Shown here: positions 10,226-21,365 of the stretch, piece by piece | Numbering within the stretch: the stretch's first letter is position 1 | Layout of the letters: each line of letters opens with the position of its first letter | Source of the DNA: Alectoria sarmentosa | Lineage: Eukaryota > Ascomycota > Lecanoromycetes > Lecanorales > Parmeliaceae | Assembly: GCA_009733775.1 (NCBI GenBank) | Contig: WOGZ01000333.1 | Coordinates: forward strand, 1-35,275 | Length of the DNA stretch: 35,275 nt | Reading direction: 5' to 3' | Program-made: the position numbers and the translations under genes | Notes under the pieces: model-generated | What the model was told of the DNA's origin: nothing | Databases searched by the model: none | The model's input: the letters and a program-made list of their open reading frames with translations, nothing else

Positions 10226-10689
10226 ATAATTTATATTAAAAAGTTTTTTATCGATCATAATATAATTGAATTAATCGTTATTTCAATTTTCATTATTAAT
10301 GATAAATTTTATATCGTCGAAAATGATTTTGTGATCATTAAAGAATCTTATCACGTTTATCAATTTGTTGTTAATTTTTTAATATATGCGATGTTGAATA
10401 TATATTCAAATATCGTTTTCGTAATTTTAATGATTTTTTGATATGATTCGAATTTTGATATTTTTTATTAAAGCGCAATTAAACGCATTTTTTGATATCT
10501 TAATCATATGAAGAATTAATAATTTATGTTTCAAGGCGATCTTAAATTTTTCGCAAATTATATCGACGTTAATTAAATAAACGATTAAAATATTCGACGT
10601 TTTATTTTTGAATATGTTTTTGATATAAATAATGCGATAATTAATTAATTTTTTAAATGACAATTTATAATAACGTTTTCAATTTATAA

Positions 10690-11010
10690 AATCGAATATA
10701 TTAATTAAATTTAAATTATTAAAAAAGCGATTTAATTGCGCGGATTTTTTAATCAATTCAATTTAAGCGTTAAATGTTTTTAAATAATGATAATTTATTA
10801 TAATAATCAAGACGTTATAACGTTGATTAAAAATCTTTAATTTTATGCTCGTATTAAACATATTAACATTTAACATTATTATATACGAGAACAAGTCATC
10901 GTCGAAAATGTCGTTTTAAAATATATTTTTATCGATTAATAAATAATCGACGATTTTATTAAAGTCCTCTTTAAGAACAAGTTCGAAAGATTTCATTAAT
11001 TGATCGAATT
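10690..11010 (+). pseudogene. Copia-2 RNase H relic
   Basis: The frame reads LIKNLxFYARIKHINIxHYY (expected LIKNPxxHARTKHIDIRHH) from about 10824, IREQVIVENVVLKYIFID, IIDDFIKVLFKNKFERF and LIELKY. It aligns motif for motif with the Copia-1 and Copia-3 RNase H relics. A minus-strand open frame at 10427-10663 just upstream is not supported as a gene. Confidence 0.85.
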
Positions 11011-11019
11011 AAAATATCG

Positions 11020-12200
11020 TTTATAAATAATCTCTCGCGTTAGTTTTAAAAAAATCATTATTATAATTTTAAAAAAGTTATTATTATAATTTCAAAGAAG
11101 CAATTATTATCTAATTTCAAAAAAATTATTATTATTCGTAAAGTTAATTTAATGTTATTATTCAATTGTTTTAGAGAAGCGATTTCATTGATTTTTATAT
11201 TTCGAGTGATCGATCGAATTTATTCGCAAAACCTTAATTATTAATTTTAACGTCTTTTATAAACAAATTTCGATTTACTAAAATTCAATTTGAAGTTAAT
11301 TTATCGTTATTGCATTTATAATCACAAACTTTGCGAGCATTTATTCAAAAGGCTCATATTTATATACGATTTAAATTTGAGAATTGCGTTATCATCAAAA
11401 AAATTATTATCGTCGAATTTGCCTAATTATTCACGAGAATTCTTCAATAACATAATTTTCAAATGTTTTCAAATGTTTTTAAACGTTATCACAATTATCA
11501 TATTTATACTTTTAGACTTTATATTTTTAAACATTATTGTCGTTATTATTATCATTATCATTATCGCAATATATCGATCGTAACTTGTATATATTTTATC
11601 AATCATTATTATCAAGCATTAATACTTTGAAACGACTTTTATAGATTTTGCGATCGATCGTATATATGCATATACAATTCGGAATATTTCTTTCAATCGA
11701 AACATTATTTTCACATATATTTTTCGATTATATATCGATCGATTTTTGATATGCATCAAATAAACTGAAAATAAATTTATCAAAAAACGATTTTTCGTCA
11801 AAAAGTGGATTTTTTTTTATGTAATATCGTAACGAATATGTTCAAAAGAACATAATCGTTTTCAAAATTCGATTTTTTTTCGGATTTTCATTGTTCTTAC
11901 CCGATTTTAAACATCGCGAATTTCGAATCTTATATTTTAAAATTTAAATATTCAAAAGAATATAAAAAATAATAAAAGGATATAAAGTAATTTCACGCTT
12001 ATAATTCGACGTTACGATTCACTTTTATTATTTAACGCTAATTTTCACGATTATAATTCGACGTTACGATTCACTTTTGTTATTCGATATTAATTTTTCA
12101 CGATTATAATTCGACATTTCGATTCATTTTTATTATTCGATGTTGATTTTCATCTTTATAATTCGAAATTCAAATTTAAAAAGATGCGAGCGAAAAGAAG
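11020..12200 (+). other. Copia-2 3' non-coding region with polypurine tract
   Basis: About 1.2 kb homologous to the other copia 3' regions (for example CACAAACTTTGCGAGC at 11325 and GTCAAAAAGTGGA near 11797). It includes a tandem array at 11992-12175 and ends in a purine-rich stretch, GCGAGCGAAAAGAAG (12186-12200), directly touching the LTR. That is where the plus-strand primer (polypurine tract) must lie. The same GATGCGAGCGAAAA precedes the LTR of Copia-4. Confidence 0.8.
11992..12175. repeat. 52-53-bp tandem repeat, about 3.5 copies
   Basis: Units start at 11992, 12044, 12097 and 12149 with TTCAC or TTCAT, each holding TATAATTCGAC and, in the first three, GATTCA(C/T)TTTT. Copia-4 has about one and a half copies at the matching place (about 27580-27650, other strand). 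Confidence 0.85.
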
Positions 12201-12335
12201 TGTTGAAATTCGAATCATATAATGTTAAGTCTTAACGATCACGTGCGCACATTAATGCGCTCATACATAAATCGCTCTTTTTTTCGTAATACTTTTAAAA
12301 TAATACAACTAAGTGTTCTACTTCATATTTTAACA
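12201..12335 (+). repeat. Copia-2 3' LTR (LTR-B, 135 bp)
   Basis: It starts TGTTGAAATTCG, contains CACGTG and a TATA-like ATACATAAATCGC, and ends TTTTAACA, consistent with an original TTTCAACA. It matches the complement of 27413-27527 and the LTR at 28557-28681. The open frame 12222-12593 that starts inside it is chance read-through. Confidence 0.88.
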
Positions 12336-13093
12336 ATTTTTATAATTATCTTCAATCGTTCTCATAATATTTCTGTCTGCTTCAATCGAAGAAGCTTTAA
12401 TCATTCATTTCTTGACCTCATCAAGTTTCTAACTTCAAAAGTCTCTTATCATAAGCTTTTTAATACTTTCGAAGTCATTATCATAAATTTATTTCAACTT
12501 CCGAAGTCTATTACAAGCCTACGTTATCGTTTTTTCATTTTACGAAAACAAATCTTGATTTGTAAAAATTTATTACAATTAAAGATATCTTAATTAATCG
12601 TTCCTTGAAATCGATATATTTCATCGAAATTTTTTCATCAAAATCTTGACCTTCTCTCCACATCAATCAGAAAATTTACTCGAAAAATTGATCTTTCATT
12701 ACATTTTAAATTATTTTAACTTCACCCGAAATTTGTTAAATCATAATATTATCAATTTCAAAAGCTTTTTTTATCACGAGAACGTTTTTTTAAATCGATT
12801 TAAAGGAATAACAACAATTGCTTCTCATTTTTTAATAAAAGTTTTTCTCAATGATTATTATATCGATTCAAATTCTTACGATAACAATTTCTCTTTAACA
12901 CCGCTTATTATATCACGCCTTACATTTATTTTATATAACACTTTTTCGAGTATTATAAATGTCATTGTTATTAAATGATTAAACAAATTCGATTATAAGA
13001 TGAAAGATTATTAAGATAACGAAGACCGATTTTCATCTATAAAATATCTCAATTATTTCAACATGCTTTTGATAAAGAACGTTATCAAATAAT
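12336..13093 (+). other. Gypsy-E 5' region, no gene recognised
   Basis: This 760-bp stretch is noticeably richer in C than G on the top strand, unlike its neighbours, as if mainly the bottom-strand cytosines had been mutated. An open frame at 12646-12978 has no family resemblance I can name. It probably holds the leader and the start of gag. Confidence 0.45.
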
Positions 13094-13599
13094 TTAAAAA
13101 AGATTTAAATGCCCGTCATCTTTTAACGAAAACAAAGATTATTCTTATTTATATTATAATCGATAATTTCCGAATCGTGTTCTGTGAAACCTTTTTATCA
13201 AAAAAAATCGAAATCGAAAACTTATTTATATCATTCGAAATAAAACTTATTAAATTATATCAACGTTTTAATGAATTATTATCAATATATTATAAGAAAA
13301 CTTATAATTTTATAAAGAATATGAATATCAAAAATCGTTTGATTTTAACATTAATCTTTCTCGAACTCAATTTTTTAAAATTAATCTTTTTAAATATCAT
13401 TTTTCGAGCATTTATTCGAAGTTTAATTAATTTTAAGATTCGTAAAAAAGTTATTCGAGATATAACACAAATTAATCATTTTTTATTTAAAATTTATAAT
13501 TTTATTAAAAAAGCACGTCAAAATAAGCTCGAAATTCAAAAATTATTAAACGAAAAAGTTAAAGTCAATGAATTTCAGTTTTATAAATCGCTCATATAA
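13094..13599 (+). pseudogene. Gypsy-E gag relic
   Basis: A plus-strand frame is open for about 168 codons, unusually long here. Its second half has the look of gypsy Gag (retrotrans_gag type): LIKLYQRFNELLSIYYKKTY, then a helical stretch, then RAFIRSLINFKIRKKVIRDI (expected FIRGLxDxxxRxxxxR), KIYNFIKKARQNKLEIQKLL and a final FYKSL. There is no usable ATG start; the first codon of the clearly gag-like part is GTG at 13177. No stop interrupts it, possibly because this stretch lost mostly G rather than C. Confidence 0.65.
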
Positions 13600-15109
13600 A
13601 AGAATTTGTTTTAATAACAAATTATTTCTCTTTTAATTGTTCATTAAGTTTTTAAAACCCTTTATAAACAAATCTTATCGTATTAGATTTGATTTTTTTA
13701 TATAAATTCATTTTAATAAAAATCGTTCTCGAAGCATGATTTGTAATAAACTTTTTAATATAAATTTAAATATTCGAAATTTGATATAAATTATCATCAC
13801 GTTTTCATTTAAAATCTTAATCGAGCGAATGTTAAAAGGAGCGAAAACAATTCGAGTAATCGTTTTCATAACCCTTAATTTATTGTGAAAAAAATTTCTA
13901 ATCGAATTATTTCGAAGAATTTTTATATTAATAACACTTTTTCGTGATTTCATATAAAGAATAAATCGTTATATGTCAAATGTGAAACGATAAATTATAA
14001 ATTATTTGTTTATATTAAAGCATTTTTGTTTGTATAAAAATAAATATATTTACGTATAATCGTCTTTAATGATAACTCTTAATCAAATTTTGTTTTTATA
14101 AAATTTAATAAATATGATGAAAATGTAAAATCTTATAAGATTTTGACAAAAACTTCTTCAAAGTTTTTCATAACTTTTAATGTAAATCAATTTCCATTAT
14201 CAAGTTCGATTGATTTCTACATTACGCTTTTAAGATCAAATTTAATAATTATCGAAGTTATTGATTGAATTGAACCGCTTTTTTTTTGTTATAAATGTTT
14301 AAATTGCGAAAATCAAAAGTTTTCAAACAAAAGCATTTTTAAATGAAGATTTCGATTTAAACAAAAGAGCTCACATCGAAAAATCTAAAAAAGATGATTC
14401 TTTATAATCAATAATTTCAAATTTTTTTTCACGACAATAAAAAAAGCGATTAAAACTTATATTTTAATTATTTATTTATGTAAATTCGATTATTCCGCAA
14501 CAAGTTTCTTATCAATTTTAGATTTTTTTGTTAAATTCTTTAACAGATATTTTAAAAGTCGTCGAGAATCGTTTTAAAAGAAAAGATAAAAAATGTGTCG
14601 AGAAGAAAACGAAATCGCAATCTCTAATAAAAATGTTTAATGAATTTATTTATGATAATCTTATATTTATATGTCAAATTTTTTCAAATAATCGAATCGA
14701 TCTTTTTTGATTTGACTTTATGATATGATCATCAACAGTTTATAAAAAACTCAAGCGTCTCTATATCAAAATATTTAAGAAACGTATTTTGAAGTTTTCA
14801 ACAAAAATTATATAAGCATTTAAAGTCTTTCAACTTATAATCGAATAACAATTATCGCAAATGTTTATAATTTCATTTTAAAGTATTTTATAAACATTTT
14901 AATTTATAATGTTTTAATTCATTACGCAACAATTATCTTTTTCGATTTCTCAATCTCAACAATTTATCGCGATTTATGTTTATAACATTGAAACCTTTAT
15001 TACGAAAATCGAAAAACATATTCGATTTTTAAGTTCATTAATCGACGTTGATAAAGTTTTTCGTATATTTATGACAATAAAACAATTAAACGATACGAAA
15101 ATATAACTT
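13600..15109 (+). other. Gypsy-E gag-pol linker, unresolved
   Basis: No domain is identified. A Lys/Arg-rich stretch with one Cys at about 14560-14640 (RFKRKDKKCVEKK) might be a nucleocapsid remnant, but a full zinc knuckle is not visible. The minus-strand open frame 13708-13953 has no recognisable features. Confidence 0.4.
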
Positions 15110-15410
15110 TTTAAGACATAAATTCAAATTGATCAGGGTTTTGATATGAATATCATATCTTTAAATTTTATGCGTTTATTAAGTTTATATACGAATTTGT
15201 TATTCGAGATCGGGTTCAAAAATCTCTTTATGCGTATTGTTAATCATAAAAATATTATTTTTAAATATTGAATTTGATTGAATATTGGGGTGGAAAATGT
15301 ATAAAAAAACATTAAATGTTTTGTTATTTCGAAAGTCGTATTAATTAATGAAAATAATCGTTTCGAATATCTTAATTTAATTCTCGAAATTTTATGATTA
15401 TATTTTGTTA
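15110..15410 (+). pseudogene. Gypsy-E aspartic protease relic with D-Q-G motif
   Basis: The frame contains IQIDQGFDMNIISLNFMRLL with Asp-Gln-Gly at 15131-15139, then LLFEIGFKNLFMRIVNH (expected IGFxGLxMRTADH), a stop at the expected Trp, NIGVENV, IKCFVISKVV (expected I.CFVxP) and YLNLILEIL (expected LSLLLGxPWL). This is the full layout of a gypsy protease, with flap and C-terminal loop. Catalytic D and G are kept. The usual T or S of the triplet is Q, which C to T or G to A change cannot make, so Q is probably ancestral. Confidence 0.8.
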
Positions 15411-16259
15411 ATATTTTCATTTTCATTCGTCAATTCATTATTTTTATTAACGATAAGTTTATTAACGAGAAGATTCGTGATGTTATAAACTCGAAAATGA
15501 TTTTTTATAAAAATCATAATTTATTAATGTATTCGAAAATTATTATAATAATTTTTGAACCTTTGCGAAAGATTATAATAAACGAGATTATCGAAGATTT
15601 TTCAAAATCTTCAAAAAATTTTGATTTAGATGATGATTTATTTGATGTGAAAGAAATTTAAAAAGATTTTCAATGAGTTAATGTTGTCTTAAATAAAACG
15701 TTAAAAGATCAAAACATATTTATGCTCATTTCAAAAATGTCGGAAATATTTTGAAAAATCCTTTTATATCAATTATCGAAGTTTATAATTTATTATTATC
15801 ACAAGCTTTTACAATCACGTTTTTATTAAAAGCTTCGAATATCTTTTTGAAAGTTATTAAGATTCTTTTTTCGAAATAATTTATTAAAGTCTTTAACGTA
15901 TTAAATATTCTTATATTAACATTTTCATAAATATTTTTACGATAAACATTTTCTTTTAAAAAAATAATTAGAAATTTTTCGTAATAAAAGTTTTTTTTTT
16001 TAGGATTTGAAAAATTCGAGAAATGAACTTTTCGATTAAAACTCGCATCTGTTTTTAACCCTTTCATTATTATCGAAATATAAAAAATACGTATATTATA
16101 ATTATTATGATAATATCGCCATTTCAATCGTGAAAATCTTATCGATTTTTTTTATATAAACTTTATTATGTATCGTGTTTGAATTATTTTAAAAATCAAA
16201 CTTATTTTTTTGAAATCTCAAAAAAAATGATTTATTTATATCGAGTGGTGGTTATGAAA
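15411..16259 (+). other. Gypsy-E protease-to-RT linker
   Basis: Plus-strand pieces such as DVKEIxKDFQxVNVV (about 15645-15690) look like decayed coding sequence, but no domain is assigned. A long minus-strand open frame (15783-16127) covers part of it; I found no family match and treat it as a shadow. Confidence 0.4.
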
Positions 16260-16664
16260 ATTGATATAAAACGAATTGAAAAAAGGAGTGTATAAATTTA
16301 TAAAATCGATAAACGAATGTCTTTTTTAATAAAACGCATATATTATGATAATGAATAAGGTTGAAAATTCAAAATCTAACAATGAATCATAAATGATTCT
16401 TAATTATCTTAAAATGACAAAAAAAAATTCGAAAGCACATCTTGAGTTTAATTTCAAAATATATAATTATTTTTCAAATTTTAAATATGATTGTCTCTTC
16501 TCAACAAATTTAAAACATGTTTATTTTATCATTTCATTGCATTTTGAAAATCGATATTATTTTATTTTTATAATCTTTGAGATAAATCAAATATAATTTA
16601 TGAGAATACAATAAAAATCATAATCGATAAATTTTATCATGATAAAATTTATATATAAAGCTTT
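16260..16664 (+). pseudogene. Gypsy-E reverse transcriptase relic, first half
   Basis: The open frame 16393-16596 reads ...FSTNLKHVYFIISLHFENRY, matching gypsy RT motif A (expected FST.DLKxAYFxIPLHPExRH; the catalytic D is N), and continues IFEINQI (expected VxGIGQLQPTRMPQGS). After one stop the frame goes on FMRIQxKSxSINFIMIKFIY and is cut at 16665 by Gypsy-D. It resumes at 23862 in the same frame. Strong agreement across motif and junction supports the call. Confidence 0.85.
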
Positions 16665-16669
16665 CGATT
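16665..16669. repeat. Target site duplication CGATT, left of Gypsy-D
   Basis: CGATT is repeated at 23862-23866. Five bases is the usual Ty3/gypsy duplication length. Confidence 0.88.
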
Positions 16670-16856
16670 TGTTATGGATGCATGTGCTTTCATAAGTGTG
16701 ATTATGAAAATGAGTGTAAGGTTGATTGATTCTTTCTTACAGAATTAGTTATTTATATAGATTTGTCAAGTCATTAACTTGACAAGACATTTTCTTGATA
16801 AGTGCAATCGTTAGGCGAGATAAGTATCTCGGCAAGTTGTCGTGATTGTCATAATA
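16670..16856 (-). repeat. Gypsy-D 3' LTR (187 bp)
   Basis: On the plus strand it runs from TGTTATGGATGC to GTCATAATA (CATAACA with one C to T). It carries a perfect hairpin at 16763-16785 (TTGTCAAGT, 5-base loop, ACTTGACAA) and a near-continuous palindrome at 16816-16831 (CGAGATA-AG-TATCTCG). Both hairpins may act at the RNA level, but their role is unknown. Confidence 0.93.
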
Positions 16857-17080
16857 ATGTCAACAAATAAAAAATAAAGCAACGCCCTCGTTGTAACATT
16901 AGACATATATCTCGATTTGATAAAATATCTTTTTGATAAATGCAATTGCTAAACGAGATAAATATCTCAACAAGATAAATATTTGACTTTGAAAATCTTT
17001 TATTTAATGATCGATCGTAACACAATTGTTAATTAAAAGACTTCAAATTAATAAAGCGTATTCAAATCAAATAAGTTGTT
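16857..17080 (-). repeat. Gypsy-D 3' non-coding region with LTR-segment duplicate
   Basis: 16931-16974 repeats the LTR segment at 16791-16836: both contain TTGATAA(A/G)TGCAAT and CGAGATAA(A/G)TATCTC, differing mostly by transitions. An extra LTR piece thus lies just inside the 3' LTR. A short GC-richer patch (GCAACGCCCTCGTTG) lies at about 16881. Confidence 0.75.
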
Positions 17081-17202
17081 TTTTAAAACGATCTCGTCGT
17101 CGTGGAATTTATGTAAATGACGACGACATAATAATTAGCTGTTACTGTGTTATAATCCGACGTTTTATAAATCGTACAAAAATAATCAACATCTTTGTTT
17201 CA

Positions 17203-17366
17203 TATTCCTCGATCAATTCCTTAATTTTTGACAAATTCTCGATATCGTATTATATATTATGTTCATTATTATAATTTTTTCACTTGACGAGATATTGAAA
17301 TTTATCATAATGAATCCATTTCTCAAATAATATCTCGATTTCATATCGATCTTTAATAACATCGTT
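17203..17366 (-). pseudogene. Gypsy-D chromodomain relic
   Basis: Reading the minus strand: RYEIEILFEKWIHY, KFQYLVKxKNYNNEHNIxYD (expected KxQYLVKWKGYGPEHNTWxx) and IENLSKIKELIEEYE. The two stops fall exactly at the two conserved Trp of the aromatic cage region, as expected for TGG to TAA or TGA. Chromodomains at the integrase C-terminus direct insertion to methylated-H3K9 chromatin in this branch of elements. A Ser/Arg-rich tail (SSSF..IPRRRDRF) follows at about 17080-17120. Confidence 0.88.
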
Positions 17367-17582
17367 CTCTTTTATCTCGAAAATAAACATAATGTTATAT
17401 CACTCATAAAAATCTTGCTATTTATTTAATTTTAATTGAATCATTAATATTATAAAATGAATCTTCATGATTAATAATAGCTCGAAATGATAAATTAATT
17501 AATCGATCTTATTAAAGATTTTGAAGAAACCGACCCGTTATTAATATAATTTATGATTCATAATATTTGAGATTTCATAATC

Positions 17583-18480
17583 TTAATATAAACGTAAATA
17601 AATCATGCTTCTTTTAACAAAATTTAATAACTTATATGACTTATCGTAATAAACTTTGATTATGACATTAATAAATGTTAAAGACTTCTCAATTTGCTCA
17701 CATTTTAATAAACATAAACGATTAAAATGCTTCAACGACAAGTCGAAAAAAAAATCGAATACATCACGAACATTGAAATCATAAAGGATTTCATTTGAAA
17801 ACATCTTAATAAATTGATTTTTGGAATTATTTAAATAACTCTATAAATAAAATAATAATAAAATTCAATCGCCGTTATTATTTGGGTTGATTATCACATA
17901 ATAACGAATGATTATCTCGATAATTTAATTGATGCGTTTCGATTGATTATCGATTTGTGAATGATAAATGATATTAATAAACAAATCGATATCGAGTTTC
18001 GTAAAGATCATCTTTTAAAATTCAAACATAAATTTGATATTATGATCATTAATGATAACGAAAAACACATTTCAATCGTATTGATAAAGGGTTATAAACA
18101 TTAAATTAATTCATTCGCTTATCATATAAATGATCTTATTAAAAACGAATAACACTTTTTTAAAAAATTTGTTCGTGATCGTAAATAAATAATTAAGATC
18201 ATTTTTCGTCGTTATGAATAATGCGACGATGAAATTCATTATTATAATATGAAAAGAAATTGTAAATTTGTTAATAAAAATTATGCTATCATAAAACTTA
18301 TATCGCTTAATTTAATTGAATTTACATTTTGAATAATAATTAATATAAATACATAGATGCTTTGTTAAATGTTTTAAATATAAAAAATTAATAATGCGAT
18401 TATAAATTTTATGAAATTCTTTATGATGTTAATAATCATAAATTAATTCAAAAATCTTTTGCTCGAGAACGTTAAATATA
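17583..18480 (-). pseudogene. Gypsy-D integrase relic
   Basis: N-terminal HHCC zinc-binding region at about 18450-18310 (HHKEFHKIYNRIINFLYLKH then CIYINYYSKC; expected HxxxHxGxxxTxxxI then CxxC), then a decayed core. The C-terminal open frame at 17804-17583 reads NEILYDFNVRDVFDFFFDLS, SLTFINVIIKVYYDKSYKLL (expected AxxxAKxxYDKxHxPL) and MIYLRLY (expected VYLRLHxGY), the GPY/F-type region of gypsy integrases. Residues are lost mainly to G to A and C to T. Confidence 0.85.
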
Positions 18481-18879
18481 CATAATCGCTTTTTATCATC
18501 ATTAAAATTCATATAATAAATGAAATCATTTCGTAACTTGAATCGTAAATTAACTCATCGTATAATAACATCGTTAACATCGTCGATACCTTATTTATTA
18601 TCAACCTCGAATTCATTATCATCGATATTTTATTTATTATTAATCTCGGATTTATTGATAAAAGTGTCAAAAATAGTGACTTTAACGATCTCTTTAATAA
18701 CATTAAGAATTTTATTTCATTAAGAATTCTTTGTATATTCGATAATGAAACGTAATTTGAAATTCGTCGACATTTTTATCAAAATGATGTGATAATTAAT
18801 AAATACTTCGACACGAAATATGTTCGATAAAATAAATGATTTCTCGAGATCGTGAATTGATGATTTATATAATGCTTTT

Positions 18880-19400
18880 AACACATTTAATCCATTTTTT
18901 ATTATTATAATCGATGCTTATAATCGTGATAAAGCATTAAAAACGATGTTTATCTTATCGATCTTATAACGTATTATTAAATCAAATATAAAAAGATATT
19001 AAAATGTTCGAATAAGTCATAGATTAAGTTTATCGATATTTGAGATAATAAAGTTTGTTTAACGAAATATAAATATAATAACAAAATAATTTATGTATAT
19101 CATTACAAATGACTTTTTAATAAACTTGATCATATGTTTCATCTTTTTGATAACCTAAATTATATCGATAACTTTTAATTTCGTAAACCAATAATTTTGC
19201 TCGACTTAATTAAACATTTTATTAAAAAAGATAATAAATTATATATCAATACGTGAAAAGGATTTTTTAAGGTCGTTAATAACGTAATAAATTATGATAA
19301 CGAAGTTTCACTTTTTAAAGGCATCAAGGTTAATGTAAAGTTTACGATTAAAATCATAATGAATCAAAAACGTTGAGTTAATAAAAGCTTTTTGAAAATT
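18880..19400 (-). pseudogene. Gypsy-D RNase H relic (C-terminal end clearest)
   Basis: At about 18965-18900 the minus frame reads YKIDKINIVFNALSRL, corresponding to the conserved gypsy RNase H end 'YxPGKxNxVPDALSRLP'. The remainder up to the RT thumb is too decayed to place the catalytic DEDD residues. Confidence 0.7.
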
Positions 19401-19649
19401 CTTAAAAACTTTTATTTTTATTTTTATAAGATTATAATAAAAGATGTTAAATTATTATTTATGTGTATGCTTTTTGAATTCCTTAAGGAATGCTTTTATA
19501 AATTTCGTTTTATGTATTTATAAGACATTAACACATTAAGCATAATGAGAAATCGATGATCATAATTAATTAATAAAATTAAAAAACGTTTTTAATTTGC
19601 GAAAAGAGATTGAAAAATATAATAATATTATAACGACAAGCTTTTTTTT

Positions 19650-20190
19650 TATCGTCGATAAATTTAAAAAATTAATTCTTTAATCGAGTAAGGTTATAAA
19701 AAAATATTTTAAAAAAGATTTTTTAAGATTCAAATTAATTCGACGTTATCGAAATAATGTGAAAAGTTTTCATAAATGCTTTAAATGTTTTAATAAAGTT
19801 TTGAAAAAGGTTATTATATCGTTGATATAGGTTTTAACAAAGTCACGCAATGATTTTAATAAACGATTAATCTATTATTACACATAAAATAACGATTTTT
19901 TATATTTTATAAAAATCACGTTGAATTGTTTTTGACCTCGATAAGATATTATTATAAATTTATATCGATCTTTATAACGAATACGGAATTGATGAAAATA
20001 GTTATTGTCGTTAATTGTGAAGATATATAACGCTTCAATTATCGTTGTTATGATATTCGATTAAAAAGATAATGAATAAATATCGAATTTTATGATCTTA
20101 TTAAATTCACGTATATCGATAATCATTCGACCTTTCTTATTATCGTCAAATAATTGTTTTTAAATCATAAACATAAAATAATTGTATGAA
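19650..20190 (-). pseudogene. Gypsy-D reverse transcriptase relic
   Basis: Minus-strand motifs in order: KKGRMIIDIREFNKIIKFDI (expected KGRVVVDIRGLNKITxxDxYPLP) near 20140; YFHQFRIRYKDRYKFIIIS (expected YFHQFxVxxxDRxKFTVxSHRG), RGQKQFNVIFIKYKKSLFYV (expected RGQExFxVAPMGYKGSPAYVQ), LRDFVKTYINDIITFFKTLL with YIND at 19829-19818 (expected YVDD), then HLKHL and a NLKKSFLKY thumb. One catalytic Asp is Asn. The motif set is that of fungal chromoviruses. Confidence 0.92.
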
Positions 20191-20807
20191 ATAAATTGAC
20201 TTGATTATTTCATTTTATTTTAAACATAAAACTTATTAAATGTGAAATTAATGACTTTTCGATTTTTTTGATTAATCGAATATATACGCGATAATTTAAT
20301 TATAACATTTAATTTCAACGAAATAAACATTTATTCCTTCTCGGGTATATTTATTATAACGTCTTAATCTTTTCATATTTTTAAAAATTCATTTATTATC
20401 GTAGCAATTTAAGAGGTTATTTCAGATATATCATAAATCATAATCTCATTATTTAACACATGTTCAAATTATGAATTAATAAATGTTATCGATTTCGTAA
20501 AATTTGATAAGGGTTCAAACATTAACGAGATTTTTGTTACGAAAATAACCGAAAGTAAAACAAAAACAATTGTCGTTATCATAAAATCCTTGATAAGATT
20601 CTTTTTTCATAATCTCACGTTATCGATAATGAAATGAACATTAATAATGTTAATCATATATGCGTTATCTTGTTTATATTCAAATAATGTTTTTAATTTA
20701 ATTTGTTTTAATAAACGAATTGATGTTGTTATAACGTTGTAAACTTATATTATTAAAATTATGATATCGACGATATAAATAAATATTTTATCGATAAATC
20801 TCAAATT

Positions 20808-21086
20808 TTAAACGTAATTTGATTCAAATAAAAAAAATTTATTATCAAGAATTTTATTATTATAAATAACAAATATTTTAACGATGATATTTGATATTAT
20901 AAAAATAACAGATTTAAAACGAATTGTGCGTTTAAAATAAGATTTTGATTTAATAATAATATCGATAAAAGCTTGTAATCCTTGACACTTTATTAAAATA
21001 AAAATTTTGATATTCAAGTTTATAAACATTTCTTTTGACATTATAATATTAATGTCGATGAGAATGTTAATTTTAAAATCATTCAC
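20808..21086 (-). pseudogene. Gypsy-D protease relic
   Basis: A 92-codon minus-strand open frame contains INILIDINIIMSKEMFINLN (expected ...LIDTGASxSFISxxF), and later VKIFVIYNNKILDNKFFLFE, fitting the late protease region with 'YDxILGxxWL'. The DTG triplet reads D-I-N, explained by ACN to ATN and GGN to AAN. Its place between the zinc finger and RT agrees. Confidence 0.75.
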
Positions 21087-21365
21087 AATATGAATTTTTA
21101 TGATAAAATAAGTCGTTTTTATTAAATCATCAAGAGTATTTCAAACGTAAATCGACATCGTCGCATATTCATTAATACGAATAATCTTATTGTTTACCCC
21201 CCTAATTAATAACGATATAATCATTTTTTTGATCTTTAACTTAATTACGTGTTTCAATAAATACATTCGATTATTTATAATGATTTTATAACTTATATTT
21301 AAAGATATCTTATTTTTTTTTATTTCAAGCTTCGATGAGAAACTTATCTTAAAAATAACATATTT

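Larger units (their letters stand above)
2177..12335 (+). mobile_element. Copia-2: Ty1/copia retrotransposon relic, interrupted by Copia-1
   Basis: The visible parts are 2177-2541 (pol segment before RT), then, after the Copia-1 insertion, 9524-10225 (RT), 10690-11010 (RNase H), 11020-12200 (3' non-coding) and 12201-12335 (3' LTR). Removing 2542-9518 and one copy of ATAAA restores one continuous reading direction across the junction. Integrase before RT places it in Ty1/copia. Distances in Copia-3 predict its 5' LTR about 1.9 kb left of the window, but 1-2176 does not look like copia, so the element is probably interrupted or truncated there too. Its frame holds many stops, mostly at expected Trp or Gln codons. 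Confidence 0.85.

Noticed and set aside
12222..12593. 123-codon plus-strand open frame
   Set aside because: It starts inside the Copia-2 LTR and runs on into the Gypsy-E 5' region; no domain or conserved frame supports it.
15783..16127. 114-codon minus-strand open frame
   Set aside because: It lies within the Gypsy-E protease-to-RT linker; no motif, no partner, and the surrounding relics read on the other strand.
18509..18723. Facing open frames on both strands
   Set aside because: The true minus frame here is decayed Gypsy-D pol just before the integrase zinc-binding region; both listed frames are shadows.
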